Source: Tetracladium setigerum
Lineage: Eukaryota > Ascomycota > Leotiomycetes > Helotiales
Assembly: GCA_031472005.1 (NCBI GenBank)
Contig: PZJY01000008.1
Coordinates: 1,178,001-1,242,000, forward strand
DNA length: 64,000 nucleotides
Direction of reading: 5' to 3'
The notes under the pieces are model-generated. The model saw only the letters and a list, made by a program, of their open reading frames with translations, ran no database searches and had not been told where the DNA came from. Below are positions 33,661 to 47,129 of the stretch, piece by piece. How positions within the stretch are numbered: the first letter of the stretch is position 1; each line of letters opens with the position of its first letter. Both the position numbers and the translations under genes were made by a program.

Positions 33661-36600
33661 ATGGACCTTCACGAACCAGCAGAGCGAGAACGTTCAGAGC
33701 CTTGCTCCGCTGCTCGGTCAAACCCATTCACCGAGGACGAGAACACTGCGAGGAAGCGTCAGAGAACGGCAAACGGGAGTTCACGAAGTAGATCCGTCGA
33801 TACCACGACGGGGGATTTGGATCTCACCAACAACGACGACCACGAGCACGAGCACTTATCCTCGCCATCTCCCACACCAGGCAACAGCAAGCCTACTACT
33901 CCCCATACCCGCCAAACATGCCCTCCCACCAACCCCCCGAGCCTACGTCAAGTAGAGTCACCATCAACCTCCGGACCAACCGATCACAACCACTCGCCAT
34001 ATCGCCCTCCCCCTCTCCCCCGACATTGGTACAAGGCGCGCTGGACACCGGCACGAGGAGAAGCATCGAGTCGGAGAGTGATGCTCTGTCTACAATTCCT
34101 ACAATGGAGACCCCTTCTTCCTCCCCCTCGGAATCTGGTAGCCCACGCGTAGAACTGGTCTCCATGCATGATGAGGATGATCTAGAAGATGATCCTACCG
34201 TGGCAATTATCAGCGATGATGAGGAATTGGAGTCCAATCCTATGCACTATTTTCCACACGCCGGTCGTGAGACCTCGCTCGCCAACACTGTTACCAAGAT
34301 TGCGAATACTTTTCAATATGGTGAGCACTCTTCCATTTCACTGGGACACAAGGAGCTCACACTGATTTTGCACAGACGAAATTGAAGATTACGACCTGTT
34401 CGCAAAAGTCCGTGACTGGATTGAGGCCTTCCTGAAGTACGCCCGTGATCCAATCACCTTCTATGACCTGTACACGCAGCACCGTGATATGTGGACAAAA
34501 TTCCCACACATGATTTGGGCATTGAGTTATCGAAGGTTTGTTTCCCTTTCCTAACCTAGGCACAATATATATGCCGCACCTAACACTTATTCCCAGTCGT
34601 TTCTTTGGCCAGTTTCTTCATGAACGTGGAGAAGGTCGCCAGTGTCTGACCGAGATGCTGGGCCAATTCGCTCGCCTGGCGGGTCGCTTTCTTGCTATGG
34701 ATATTTGGATGCTTGAGGAGCACGCAAAGCAAGGCGATCTCGATTCGCCCCCGCATCTAGCTTCTCACGCCTACCTACATGCATACAGATTCTTGCTGCA
34801 AAAGGATGAGCTTCAGCATCTTGGCCGAAACTTGGAAACCCATTATCATTGGAATTGGGATGTTGATGTGATTCTTTTCAACAATTGCTTCCGTGCCGAG
34901 GGTGGCACTCTTAGCAACCTGACGAAGCTCGTTGTTGGACAAACCAAACTCATCGAAAGCAACCCTAAATTGGCAGAGCAATTTACGGAACCCTGTCGAA
35001 TTGCCGGCCTAATCATTGGGGAACATGTACCCCGGAACCGAGAACCTCTCAATGCACAGGAAGTGAGGCTCACTCATGGCTACGAGTTTTTCAAGGCCAT
35101 GTCATCCTGCTTAAGCTTGATTATCGAGAAATACGTCACGAACATCTCCCCGGAGGCGACTGCGCAGCATTTGGCGAGCCTCACGGAAATTTATCAAGTC
35201 ACCTTGAATTCTGAAAATGAGAAAATCAGCAAGATTCTGGAAGACTTCTGCAACGCAAATCCTAGGATCTCAAGAAAGTCGTGCACGAAAGCAATTGCCA
35301 CGACCTGGAAATTTTCCATTCTCATCAAGCTCATCACCTCAGCACAAATGCAGCTGCGTGTTGTGGGAGTGACGACTATGTGTACTGACCTTCTGAACAT
35401 CTTCAACAAAGAAAAGCCGTACGACACCAATGACAATCCCCTGCTCCTTTACTTCGCTCATTGGATTATCGAAGCTCAGTTGGTCGACTATCTTGTTGGG
35501 ATTGGATCGCATCCTGAAATTATCCTTGAGAGCTACAACATCCTTGGGTTTCTAATCGTTACCAAGACTTACAACGAGCGTCACACAGATACCATCTGGC
35601 AGACTGTCATGACAAGCCAAGACCCACGTGTTGTGGGAGCTATCCTGAGAACGATGAATCGCTCTGTACACTTGTTTGAACTTAGGCAAGTCTTTCATCT
35701 GTGTAAGAAGGTAGGCGAAGTCCCCATCACGGCTTTCACTGCGGCCATGCGAGAGTTCTGCACCAAGGTTCTGGAGTGCCTTGTAGAAAAGTGCAAAGAT
35801 GGGAGTGCCATGGGCCCACCGCCTTATGATCTCTGTGTCCGGCTCATTCGAGAGTCTTCGGTCACGAGAAACGATGCTCCTCTGGGCTATCCTGATATTC
35901 AGACTTTTGCAATGACTCGGCTGTATTTCCTGCTACAATACGGCCCTTCCCCCGAGACTCGAAGTGCCATACACCAGAGCTGCATCAAAGACATTGCTTC
36001 GCAGTCACGAACGGTGCCTGGCAGTATATGTGTGATCAGCACAATCTTGCGTCGCTCTGCCGTGGATTTACACGTGTTAACTACAGAACATGATCTCACT
36101 CTTCTCATGGTCAAACAGTTGGAATCGATAAACGCACAAGGTAGCCGCAATGCTGGTTCAAATATTGTGACCAGTCATGGTACGATCGCTTGTCGCGATA
36201 TTCTTTCAATAATCATCAATAACGAACCCCGAACCATATCCCCCGAACTTGGTCAGCGGCTCTGGGATGCTATGGTTGGCAGCGATGCGACGACCGTCAT
36301 TGATCGAAATGCAGCATGGCAGATCCTAAACAGCGCGGCTAAGCAAAACCCCCAGAAAAATGTCTTTCTAATGTCCTGTTTCCGAGATTATCTTCCGACG
36401 TTGCCTGCCCATTGTTTTACCAGTGGTTCATTAGAATTCACAAGAGAGGCGATCCACATTTGGCTGGATGAAGCTCGCCCTGGCTTTATGGAAGAGGACA
36501 AAAAGTTTGAGTCTCCAGCCTTGGACCAACTCTGGCGCATGATATTAACGGCACCCTCAAATACGATCGATAGTGCCGCTATAAAGGTTCTAGTTGGCGT

Positions 36601-39600
36601 TTATATTGATAGCGACTTGATCTTGTCGTTGCCGCGGGCAAAATCCAGATCGATTCATCTGGCATTGGTTGGACGTTGCTTGGACCAACTAAAGTCAGCT
36701 GCCACGAAGCTCAAGGACTACGGTCATCCTGCATCTGTCGACTCTGACCAAGATATGGCCATTGTGGCATCGGAGCTGCAATTCAACAAGCAAGAGAATA
36801 TTTTCGCGAGATCGCTTGCCGTCCTACGCGAGTTCTTGAAGGCACACCAAGCAAAGCCTCAATTTGCTATTCCTAAAAACCGGCCACAGGTTTCGACCGC
36901 ACCAACTCATGTTGAAGGCGAGCCTTTGACGCTGAAGTACCAATGTTTTGATGGGGACCAGCAGACCGAAGTGAGGAGTCTCACACTCAGCACGCGAAGT
37001 ACTGCAGCATCACTACTCTCCAGTCTCCAGGTAGCCACTGGTTTCAAGCATTACAAGGTGTATTGCGGGGGCAAGCAATTTGACCCTGACGAGACTGAGG
37101 TCTGTCGATCCTTGGAGGATCTGAACTTCCGGGGACTTCTCCTCGTCCAGCGTCGGGAAGATATCGAGGGACTACCCAGCCAGTCTGGTGGAAATAGGAC
37201 GAGTCTTGAATCAGAGATCATGAAGCACATTGACGACTTGTGGGGCTATCTCGGCATGCACGACAAAGTGGCCCAGGAGATTCATCATTTCCTTGTCCAG
37301 TTTCCAGTCTATCCTCGTCTAATGCACGAAATTGCGTCAGAGTCGACGCCTTATTTCGACATCTTTCCTGCAGCCCATCCTTTTAAATCCTTGTATGCAA
37401 TCCACGTACTTCGGGATGCAGTCGTTGGGTCTATTCATCAGGAGAACTTTGCTGTGCCGAGTCTGACGAGAGCAATTTCCTTGATTGTCGCTGCCTTATC
37501 TGATGGCGAAGTCCTGGCCCATTGTTCAACGCAAGAACTCAGAGATTGTTTGGCGATGAACTTCGTTAATTGCTTGGTACACCTACTCCGAGAGCCCATC
37601 CTGCCATCTTCGATTGACAGTCTTCTTACTGCGTCCCTATTCGATAGACTTCTACAGCTGCTAAAAGATGCCCAATCGGTTTCGGGTTCAAGTAACTCGA
37701 TCCATCTCATTGTACGTTCATTCGAGGCCATGCTCGAGTCTGCCCTGCACAGTCCGGAATTCTGGCAATTATTTTGTGCGCATCTTGATACGGCTCGCCT
37801 TTTACGAGACCTCATTCTCTGCGATCAACGGCAATTCATTAGGAGCGCCATCTCCAAGCAAATTGTAGCACGGTGCTCATTCACCCCAAGTCTCGCCAAG
37901 GTTTCTGCCATGCAAATCACAATTGCCCTCTGGCCATTGGTTTCTGCGCTGATTCCAGAAGCGGTATACCTCCCGCATCAATGCGAGGAGACCTTCGGGC
38001 TTTGTCTTACCTTGTTCAAGAAGATTGGGGAAGGCCAGATTGAGCTTGAAAGCGTAGGTGCTCTTGTTAATCAATGGGGTGCCTTGGTTCTGTCATACCA
38101 CGCTGGTAAAGGTAGTGACTGCCCAGAGAACGTTGACACTGTGGCGCAAGGTCTTGCATGTCTTCTCCAAGCTGCTACGATGGTCGCGAAGGCATCTCAA
38201 CAAACACTCTTATGCGGTCCCGTTGGAACACAGATCTTCCGGAAACGACTTTTCCCGGAACTCTCAAAGGACGACGAACTTCCGACTGGGGTACCGAAGC
38301 TTCCACTACTGCACGCTCCGACCAGGGAAAGGCTGGCAGAGACCATATTCCTTCTCATTAAGGACGACGAAGAGGAGTATAAGAAAATCGTGGAAATTAT
38401 CCTTGATCTTGTACCTTACTCAGACCAAGATGAGGATCCTTACAGTTTTGATTTGCCACATGGTTTTGACAGATCCAAGGCTGTCAGATCGCAAACTGGA
38501 TATGTCGGCTTGAGAAATTTATCGAATACTTGTTATCTCAACTCGCTCTTCACGCAATTATTCATGAATCTACCATTTCGACAGTTCATGCTGGGTTTGC
38601 ATGTATCAGACGGAGGTAGCCAGCAGAAATTGTTGTCGGAGACTCAGTCTCTTTTCAGTAATATGCAGAATAGTCTGTCGCGATTTGTCGACCCGACAAA
38701 CTTGGCTGGTTCGATTCAGACCTACGACAATTCTAATATTGATGTCAGCATTCAGATGGATGTGGATGAATTCTACAACCTGCTCTTTGATCGCTGGGAA
38801 GGCCAGATCCTCACTCAGGATGCGAAGCGGAGTTTCAAGTCATATTATGGTGGGCAGTTGGTCCAGCAAGTTAAGTCGAAGGAGTGTGACCATATCTCGG
38901 AGCGTGAGGAGTCTTTCTCTGCAATTCAATGTGATATCAAAGGCAAGACTTGCTTAGAGGAGAGTCTGCGGGCATATGTGGAGGGTGAAATTATGGAAGG
39001 CGGCAAGTTCATCATTACCCCTGCTTGATTCCTTGCTAATGAACTAGACAATAAATACAAGTGCTCGTCCTGTGATCGCCATGTGGATGCGGTCAAGAGG
39101 TAAGTCATCTTCACAATCTAAAGCCCAAAAACGCAAACTGATCCGTGCTATCAGAGCATGCTTGAAAGATATTCCGGACAACTTGATCTTCCATCTAAAG
39201 AGATTCGACTTCAATCTACGAACTCTCCAGCGAAGCAAAATCAATGACCATTTTTCATTCCCGAAGACCATTGACATGCGGCCCTACAAGGTCGACCATG
39301 TGATGGAGAATCCCGAAGGAACACCAGCGGATGTGTTCGAGCTCGTAGGCATTCTTGTTCATTCGGGTACCGCAGAGTCTGGACATTACTATTCGTACAT
39401 CCGAGAACGTCCGTCCTCCAGCGATAAGCAACCGTGGGTGGAATTTAACGATGAGATTGTGTCACCGTGGGATCCAAGTGCGATGGAAGGCTGCTGCTTT
39501 GGTGGTCCTGACACCCGCCCTCTGAACGGGGATGCTGGTTATGACAAGAGCTACAGTGCATATATGCTGTTCTACCAGCGTTCCTCTGCTGTAGTCGAGC

Positions 39601-41521
39601 AACAACAGGAGCTACAGAAAGAGGAATGTACCAGTCCCGTTCGATTGGAAATCCCAGACTTCCTTGCCAGTCAGATCGCTCAGGAGAACGAGCTGTTGCT
39701 ACGAAAGTATTGTCTCTACGACGAATCCCATACATTCTTCGTCTCGAGGATGCTTACGAATATGAAGAACGTCAACGGCGGCCGTTGTTCTGCATCACAC
39801 GACATGGAGAAGAGTGTTTTGAGGTCAGCGCTAAACCACATGGACCAAGTTGTTGCGCGAGCAAAAGATGTACCTCAATTCCCAGTCTTTTTAAACATTG
39901 TAAACAAAGCTTGCCAAGCTTGCGCCGAATGTAGCCGAGACTATATCGAGTGGTTTTGCGATTGTCCGGAGGCACTTCGAAGTCTGCTCCTACGCAATTC
40001 AGATAGTGGGGTACGGAACGAGATATCAAACTCGATCTTGACGGCGTTGAAGAAGATCAAACTTGATGCGTCTTATGCATATGGTCTGGAAGATGATGAT
40101 GACAACACCGACGATATGGATGACGGCGACCATCCTCAGGTCATTAACAGATTCGCGGATAGCCTTGTCAAACTGTTTGATGTCTTCCACGTCAGCAGCC
40201 GTGCATGGCCCGAGTACTTTGGCCTAATTCTCGATATTGCCAGTCTTGGAATCGAAGAGGCCGCCATTCTCTTGGACAGAGGATTCTTGCGCAAGACGAT
40301 TGAGATTGTTAGCGCCGATCCATTGCTACCCCTTGGACCACAATACTCGCGAATGTACAACATCATTTCCAAGCGTCTAGCAACGAGACCTGTATCCTAT
40401 GAAGCAGTTATTGGTCTCTTAAATAAGCTGCTCCGGGTCTGTGACATATCGATGGACCCTATTATCGATGCTGGACTCCGACTTAGGATTGCAGCGGCTG
40501 GTCAGGCAATTCCCATTACCAATACAGAACGCCACCTTTTGGTGCAACATTGGACCAGAACAGATTGTCACATCCTCACTGAGAAGCTTCTTCGAATTCA
40601 CCAGAACGACTATGCGACCCAAGCCATACTCATCTATCTCCTTAATTGTGAGCAGCAAATTGACTTCAATATTCGCCAAGCCATTCTCTACGGCATCCGA
40701 AGTGGCTCCTCGCCCCCTCTAACAGGCCCATTCCTCAAAGCGGCATTGACCTATTGTGAGCATACGGAGACAGAAGGTTCGATTGCTACCATGATCCAGC
40801 ACATTGTTAAAGTTGCCTCTGCCGTCGACAATGCCGAAGGCAAGGAGTTCGTTCAATTCTTCATCGATGTGTGTGAGATGCCAGTCAACAAGAGTAATAC
40901 ATCAGGTGAAGATATCGTGACCCTTGTCACAGAGAGCATCCCACATTGGGGTCCTGGTCTGCTCACGTACTATGACTCCTCGGTCCGCCAGAGCACGGAA
41001 GCCTTCATCCAAGAAACTTTGTTTCGATATGGTCCCCAAGTAGATTTTGGCGCAGAGGATGAGAGCGGGAAGAAGGCGAGGCTCGTCATAACTACTGCTC
41101 GACGTCTAGGTGTTGCCTGTCTTCATTTCATTCAAGACACCTATATTCGTCACAGGGCCGCAGCCGTTCGAGCAACGATGATGAATATCCAGATTGTTCT
41201 TGAAGGATGCGCGGTCTTCTTTGACGAAGATGACGAGGATTCTAATGACCAGGGCTTCTTTGAACAAAAAGCCGGTAAGTCATCAGAACAAATGCTCCCA
41301 CCCATAGAATGAGCCCTCATATTGACTTGGATAGTTGTTCTTTCGGCGTTGAAGAAATGTATTGTTGAAGAGGCAGACGAGGAAACGTCAGGTGAGATCC
41401 CACTCACGTCTTTCGATTGGCAATTAGCTAATGTGCCTTCCTAGATTGGGAGGGATCGGATGGAGATTATCCATCCTCGGAACTGAATGAGGACCTGAAC
41501 AGTGCCGAGACTAACATCTGA
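33661..41521 (+). CDS. giant ubiquitin carboxyl-terminal hydrolase, USP9X/USP34-like (one apparent frameshift)
   Basis: A cysteine deubiquitinase of about 2,510 aa. Exons: 33661-34320, 34376-34535, 34597-39002, 39048-39099, 39155-41274, 41335-41391 and 41445-41521. The N-terminus is acidic and disordered, followed by about 1,200 residues of helical repeats, a ubiquitin-like segment (near 36930-37160), and the USP catalytic domain at about residues 1570-1880. That domain has a Cys box (LRNLSNTCYLNSLFTQL), zinc-ribbon cysteines (KCSSCDRH), a His box (HSGTAESGHYYSYI) and WVEFND. A helical C-terminal region and acidic tail follow. The intron at 39003-39047 starts with GC (GCAAGT...CTAG) and interrupts the catalytic domain. 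Near 33921-33927 (ccctccc) a -1 shift is needed between TRQTC and SHQPPEPTSS; one extra C gives 7,533 nt, divisible by three. Confidence 0.9.
39003..39047 (+). other. GC-AG intron, 45 bp, within the deubiquitinase catalytic domain
   Basis: Donor GCAAGT, acceptor ACTAG. Removal joins EIMEG to DNKYKCSSC in the zinc-ribbon insert; reading through meets a TGA at 39026-39028. No GT donor nearby keeps the frame. Confidence 0.85.
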
Positions 41522-42741
41522 GGCACTTCTGACGACTTTATGACATTTGATACAATGGCGATTTTTTTCTGGCGTCAAGGAGCGTTACCAAAATTCAACG
41601 AATTCAATGAGGGTAAGAGCCAAATAAGCTCTTGAAAGTAAAATGCTGGGCTTCTGGGCGATATGGCGTTGTGGGCTGTTTAATCATCTGTTGGGTTCAT
41701 CTGAATTTGGACGGGAACCGAGGCGCATAGAAAATTTGAGTTTTCTTTTGGAGTTCGTGAAAATGGGCGTCATTTTACACAGGCTCTACACATTTCTAAG
41801 AGGAGAGATTGTTTGTTTGTATTCATGGCTGGCTAGTGGGCAAACAGGATGGGCGTTTCTGAAGCTTCATCTCAATGTCATCACACTTTATTAGACGGCC
41901 TGGTTAGATAATGGAGAAAGCCATGGGAAGGACCTTGAGTGCCTGCTTAGGTATTAAAATGAAATTCCAAAACCCCTCGTCCGGCTATATTTGGAATGTG
42001 GTGATACTGTAGTACATCAATAGCGGTCAAATAATGGTTGTTGAGTGTGAGTTCAGAAGCGACCTAGAGAGTGGGTGACAGCTGCAAGTGATCATTTTGT
42101 GATTGCAAGGGAGCTGTTGTTTACTATTTATATGCACCCCTTAGATTGATGGACCGCACCCCCTGAATCAGAATAGCTGTGAAAGCACGATGGGCGCTTA
42201 CCGAAGACTGTCTCCATCAGGCAGTAGGGTGTAGCTCTAGCATTTGGTGGGGTTAAGATCAAAAATAGAAATCGTCCACCCCTTCCCCTTCTCTCCCCTC
42301 CTGCACGGGACGTTGAAATCTATTTTAATGTTAGCAACATCACAACTCGTGGGGAATTCCGAACTGCTATGGGCCTATCACGGCATTTCCCCATTTCTGA
42401 AATAGCAACCAGAGAGCTCGCCTTTCTTGCATCCCAACCCTTTGTTTGCCGTCAGAGCGCTTACGCTGCTGCTGCTATCAAGAAGAAGCATCTATTTTCG
42501 CCATGAAACATGCTGTTAAGCGGGCTTGTTCTATCGAAGCTTTTTCATTGCCCCTTGCTCTCATAAAGTTGCCTGTTTCATGTTTCATGTTGTTGTTCTT
42601 GTCGTTGTTATATATCCCGATATGTTCGCACGTTTCGCAATGTTGACTCGAGAATCTTCACCCATGCCTCGGTCATTGGCTTGACCTTGATTTGATTCCT
42701 CCTTTCTACGTCTACATATCTTCTTACTGTGTAACGTCCAT
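41522..42741. other. intergenic
   Basis: Tandem orientation between the deubiquitinase and the next plus-strand gene. No gene or RNA is recognised. The start of the next gene follows a TC-rich leader. Confidence 0.4.
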
Positions 42742-44413
42742 ATGGCTATCACTAAGGACTGCATTTCGTCGCCATTAGAGGCTGGGACGTCCCTCCTAGA
42801 GCTCAAGCGACTCCCACTTCAACTCACTTCCGCTCTGGATTATGTTTCTAGCCGCCTAGTCCGCAAGGGACTGCATTTATCGATGGTCGTTATACGAAAG
42901 GACGTCAACATCCTTCCCATCTCTCAGTCTCCAGTGCTTGCTCACTACACTCCCTCTGTAACTGCCTCTCCAGTAAGGTCACTCTTCAATACTGCGTCCT
43001 CCACAATTAGCAAATCCTTGAGCAAGCACTCGAGCAGCTCTCCAGTCTCAGACGATGCCTCTTCCACCTTGGGCTCGCCGTCTACCTTCTCACACACCAG
43101 ATGGCCAGGACTCCCATCTTCCCCAAAACTTGTCCACTCCCCTTCGCCTCCTTCACCCCCACGATCCTTAAATTCATCAATGTCGCCAGCAATGAACTCC
43201 TATGGCATCAGCCTTATGCAAACCACAACCCTCACACCAAAAGCCGAGAAAACACTCAGGCACATAATCCAAAAAGCAGAAAGGAAACTTTCTATTGGGT
43301 AGGCCGCTCAATTCACCTCAGAACTACAAACACTGACAATACAACAGATCAGGATGGCTTCCTTCAGAACCTCTTTATAACGCGACTACTTGCCGCGCGA
43401 CAACTGACCTCATCCGTCGCTCCATTACCCAAAATTCAATCCTCTTCAGCTCTGAAGGACTCACTCTCCTTTCCCTTGATCACATCTATGACTTTAAATG
43501 CTATATTCACAACTATATCCAGAAGGCCTTATCCTCAGACCTTACCTCCGCTGTCGACGGACTTCGTCGTTTAGTCCTTTCCCAAAACGGGCGAAAGGTT
43601 AACCAGGCGTACTTGATGCGCGTGTATGACTGGCTTGAAATTTCACAGAAAGCTTTGTCTGAGATCAATGAAGCTTATAAGACTGCCTATGGTGGGAAAA
43701 ACCGAGAAGGGGGAATTGAAATGCAAGAAGAGGAGAAGAAGCAGCTCCAACAACCAGCTGTACTACTTGTCCAGGCGACGACGAACAAAGAGGCTAAACA
43801 ACCTCAGCAATCACCTGTAGCAATCGTTAGAAGCAAAGGAAAGGAAGAGCCGCGACAAGTAATCCAATCACTAGTTCGATCGATGTCGAAAGAAGAAAAG
43901 AATCAATCTCAACAACCACTCAAGCCTCTAATCCGACCCATCCCAACCTCAGCGAGGAACCAAGTACAACCGCCCGCTCCACTCGTCAAGACAATGGCAA
44001 ACGAAGCAAGGAGGCCACCAACTCATACGGCACTCGCATTCAACGCAGGGAAAAAAGTATCCGCTCCACCACCCCTCCTCAACCTCCAAACCAACTTCCA
44101 AAACACCAACCACAGCATCGGATTCGCTCCCTTGGACACATCCACCTCCTCATCCTTCGCCGTTGGTATCGCCAGTCCTACGAATAGTAGCTTCAGCACT
44201 CCCGGATCCGGACTCAAAGATCTCGAAGTCGGTGAAAGTGCCAAGGGGAGGGATTACCACGCATGGAGTTTGAAGGAAGATAAGGGTCCGCATATGAGAG
44301 GGCCCATGACGCCGAATGGTCATGAGGACATTACACCCATGACAAAGGGGGAGTGGAGCTTTTTGAAGGATGGGTGGTATCCCAGGACTGCGGCTGTGGA
44401 GACTTGTCGCTGA
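42742..44413 (+). CDS. conserved fungal protein of unknown function, 540 aa
   Basis: Two exons, 42742-43298 and 43348-44413 (intron GTAGGC...ACAACAG). The N-terminal domain has ordered sequence: LLELKRLPLQLTSALDYVSS, RKGLHLSMVVIRKDVNILP. After a Ser-rich spacer a second conserved part spans the intron (KAEKTLRHIIQKAERKL, then GWLPSEPLYNATTCRATTDLI, LLSLDHIYDFKCYIHNYIQ). It ends in a helix (QAYLMRVYDWLEISQKAL). From about residue 300 the protein is Gln/Pro-rich and repetitive (KQPQQSPVAIVR) and looks disordered. The C-terminus has KGEWSFLKDGWYPR. I believe this is a fungus-only DUF family but cannot name it. No signal peptide or membrane helix. Confidence 0.8.
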
Positions 44414-45481
44414 TGGTTGAGTAGGAATGGAATGTTTTAATCTTCTGAATGTTGTATTCTTAACTATTTGCGGGGGGGGTTTTCATGATTAGAGCTTGGA
44501 ATTGGGATTTGGAAATGGAAGGTGTATTTCAAAATCTGATGAATGAATGAATGAATAAATGGAACGACATCCTAAACCCCACACGGGCCAGATCAATTCG
44601 ACCCCCAGACTAGCAAATGCTTTAGTAGTTCTCACCGATTTCTGTGGTATATTCCAAAGAGAGCCTCCCGCTTGGTTTTGACTCTCACAGATGGGAGTTC
44701 CACTTTCCGCACTCTCCACAGACACGGGAAAGCGTTTCGTCGTCCCGAGAGAACGGGTTAAGGCCTAAAGATACCTCTTTGACAGAGACTATATGAAATG
44801 GGATGACTGGCTTATTTGAGATTTTGACTACAGGATCGGTGGCACTCAATCTAATGTGGAGAGATATGATGATGTGACCAAATCCAGCTGGGGTACTCTT
44901 CCAGAATCGTTCCAAATTCTCCGGGGCCGTTGAAGAGAACGAAGATCATCACTATGCGCGCGAGAAAACGACCAATTTCGAAAGAAGAAACAAGATAACA
45001 GTTCGCCTTTACACTTCCGTCCGAGTATAAAGAATTTCTTAAATACTACGTCCACTTAGAAGATAAGTCTTATTGCACGTATGAATGAATAGGTTGCCCG
45101 AAGAAATTAAAGCAGAGCAAGCAAATGCCTTCTTTTGGCTTCTGGCTCTAGGTGATGACTCGTTATCCTCGTCTGGGTCAAAACCACAAGATAGTCTTCC
45201 TTTGACGCAAAGACAATGGGTCGCAACAACCAACACCAAAATATCTGCATGCGCAAACCTTTTTCCGCCATCTTTCTCCAAACCTAGATCAAGATATGAT
45301 TCGTTTGAAGTCAATATCCCGTCTATTCGACAGTGTGATTTGCTGAGGACGAGAACAAAGACAAAATTTCAAGGACGCTGTGCTGTACGCTTTGCAATAT
45401 TTTCCAGATTTATCAGGTTGGTATAGACGCTCCAAGTCCCACAAATGTAATGTCGTTGCCATCATCACTCCTTGCACTCTC
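44414..45481. other. convergent intergenic region
   Basis: Faces the 3' end of the lectin gene. A short (GAAT)n run lies at 44541-44556. Frames at 45085-45426 are not supported. Confidence 0.4.
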
Positions 45482-46639
45482 CTAAAATCTGTGACTCCTT
45501 CGTTGTTGTGTCCTCCATGCGGTGTAACCTACGTATGCTCCTGCAACCAACATCAAGAAGATTACAATCTTGAAGAAGAACCAACTCCAGCTACCTCCTT
45601 GCTTCTTATCCCCCTTATACTTGGCTTTGCCATTCTTGGATGGCGATCCAGGTTTGTTGGGCGAAGTTTCCATTCGACCCTTGGTGTCATACAGATTCTT
45701 GGTTCCGACGTTGATGATATCGTGATTGTCTGATAGCTCTCCAGTCTCTGCCGAGAAGCCAAGATAGGCAACGCTTGGAATTAAAGGTGGGCTGGTCGTC
45801 TCGAAGCACTTTTCCCATTGATTCTCCGCCTTGTACTGCAATTCCAGCTTCAACAACTTCTCCTGGAAGTAGGTCAATTTGGCCTTGGTGGGTACATTGG
45901 CTCCTCTGATTCCACGAGCCGAGCAGCCCATAATCTCGTTGTCCTTGCCGTCGTTGGCCTTGTCGTATGGCTTGTTTCCATCTCCCATCATGGCCATAAC
46001 GTAAGGGAAGACAGTTCCAGGGCGGTTGTTCTTGTAGGTATCGAAGAAGATTCCGAGGCCCTCGAAGCGATCTGTGGAGCCGAACACTGGGCCAGGGAGT
46101 GCTCGCTGCTTTGTGAGCCACATTGCCATTCCGTCTCCATGCAGGGTTCCTGAACCGTGGATCTTGAACTCAACCTCAATCTAGAAAGCTTAGGTTAGCG
46201 ACGAGGTCCTCAATGCGTGTCCGGCGGATATTCCAACCTCCCAATTCGTTGCAGTCAACGGCACCCTCGAGAATATCCATCCTTCCTGCGATGGTCGGTC
46301 TGAGGTGAGACGAATGTACCTGTGGGAGCTGTCAGCGCATGCTATAAAGTCGGGTTGATCGCCATACTGGTCTGCGCGCACAATTGTGTTTCCGCCGAAA
46401 TCAAACCATCGACTTTGCATATCAGAATCAAGATATGGCTGGGTGAGGGTGTGTGTTCGGAGCTGTGCTGTCGTTAGCTTCTGCTTTTTCCCCTGGGCGC
46501 AAAGCAAAAGCAAAGATTGCAAAGACTAGCTTACTGGAATGCTGCGAATACCATCTTCGTCAGTCGTAGTCTGGTCCGAGCCACTGGCAAAAGTGCATGC
46601 TGCCAGCGACAAGACAGATAGCACAGAGGAGAGCCACAT
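45482..46639 (-). CDS. L-type (legume-like) lectin, VIP36/Emp46-47 type cargo receptor, 326 aa
   Basis: Exons: 46639-46535, 46462-46368, 46319-46238 and 46180-45482, all GT-AG. The signal peptide is MWLSSVLSVLSLAACTFA. The lectin domain covers about residues 36-260, with WFDFGGNTIVRADQ, SRVPLTATNWEIEVEFKIHG, HGDGMAMWLTKQ, GLGIFFDTYKNN and PYVMAMMGDG, the core of the mannose-binding fold. Asp in GDGMAMW and FFDTY and the Asn in TYKNN are the expected Ca/sugar ligands. One C-terminal membrane helix (FFFKIVIFLMLVAGAYVGY) leaves a short basic cytosolic tail ending RRSHRF. Such proteins cycle between ER and Golgi carrying high-mannose glycoproteins. Confidence 0.9.
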
Positions 46640-47129
46640 GGTCCCAAGGAATGAATGGATGTGATGTGATGTAGCCCGAGGTAAGGTCTTAAATGTGTGA
46701 AAAACTTCCTCGCCTGCTCCCAATAAGACAAGAGATCTCTACCCAATCTGTCAAAGAAAAGGAGAGTGGGAAGTGTCGTGCGTGTGGTGTCGCGAAAGAA
46801 AATTGTGGGAGCTGACAAACAATGGAATGAACATATATATAAATCTATTGGGGGGTGAAGACCAAGCTGGCCTCTAATGGAGTGCAGGCACCGCCAACGA
46901 CGTCGGAAGGTTGACCGCCTGTCCTGATTGGCTTCTCCTGCAGTCCTCGGCCTGTGCTGTGGTTCACCAGCCGGATGAACTATTGATCCGGACGCTTCGA
47001 GATGTAAGGTATTTTGTGAAGCAGCAGCCAGCAATTGTAATTGCCATTACAACAGCCCAATCACCAACACTCATCATTGCCTCGCTTTCTCACTTTTGAA
47101 ATAACAAACTCTCTACCTACCGCATTACA
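46640..47129. promoter_or_regulatory. divergent promoter region of lectin and TIM13 genes
   Basis: 490 bp between two divergent starts, with CT-rich sequence just before the TIM13 ATG. No further motif is claimed. Confidence 0.4.
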
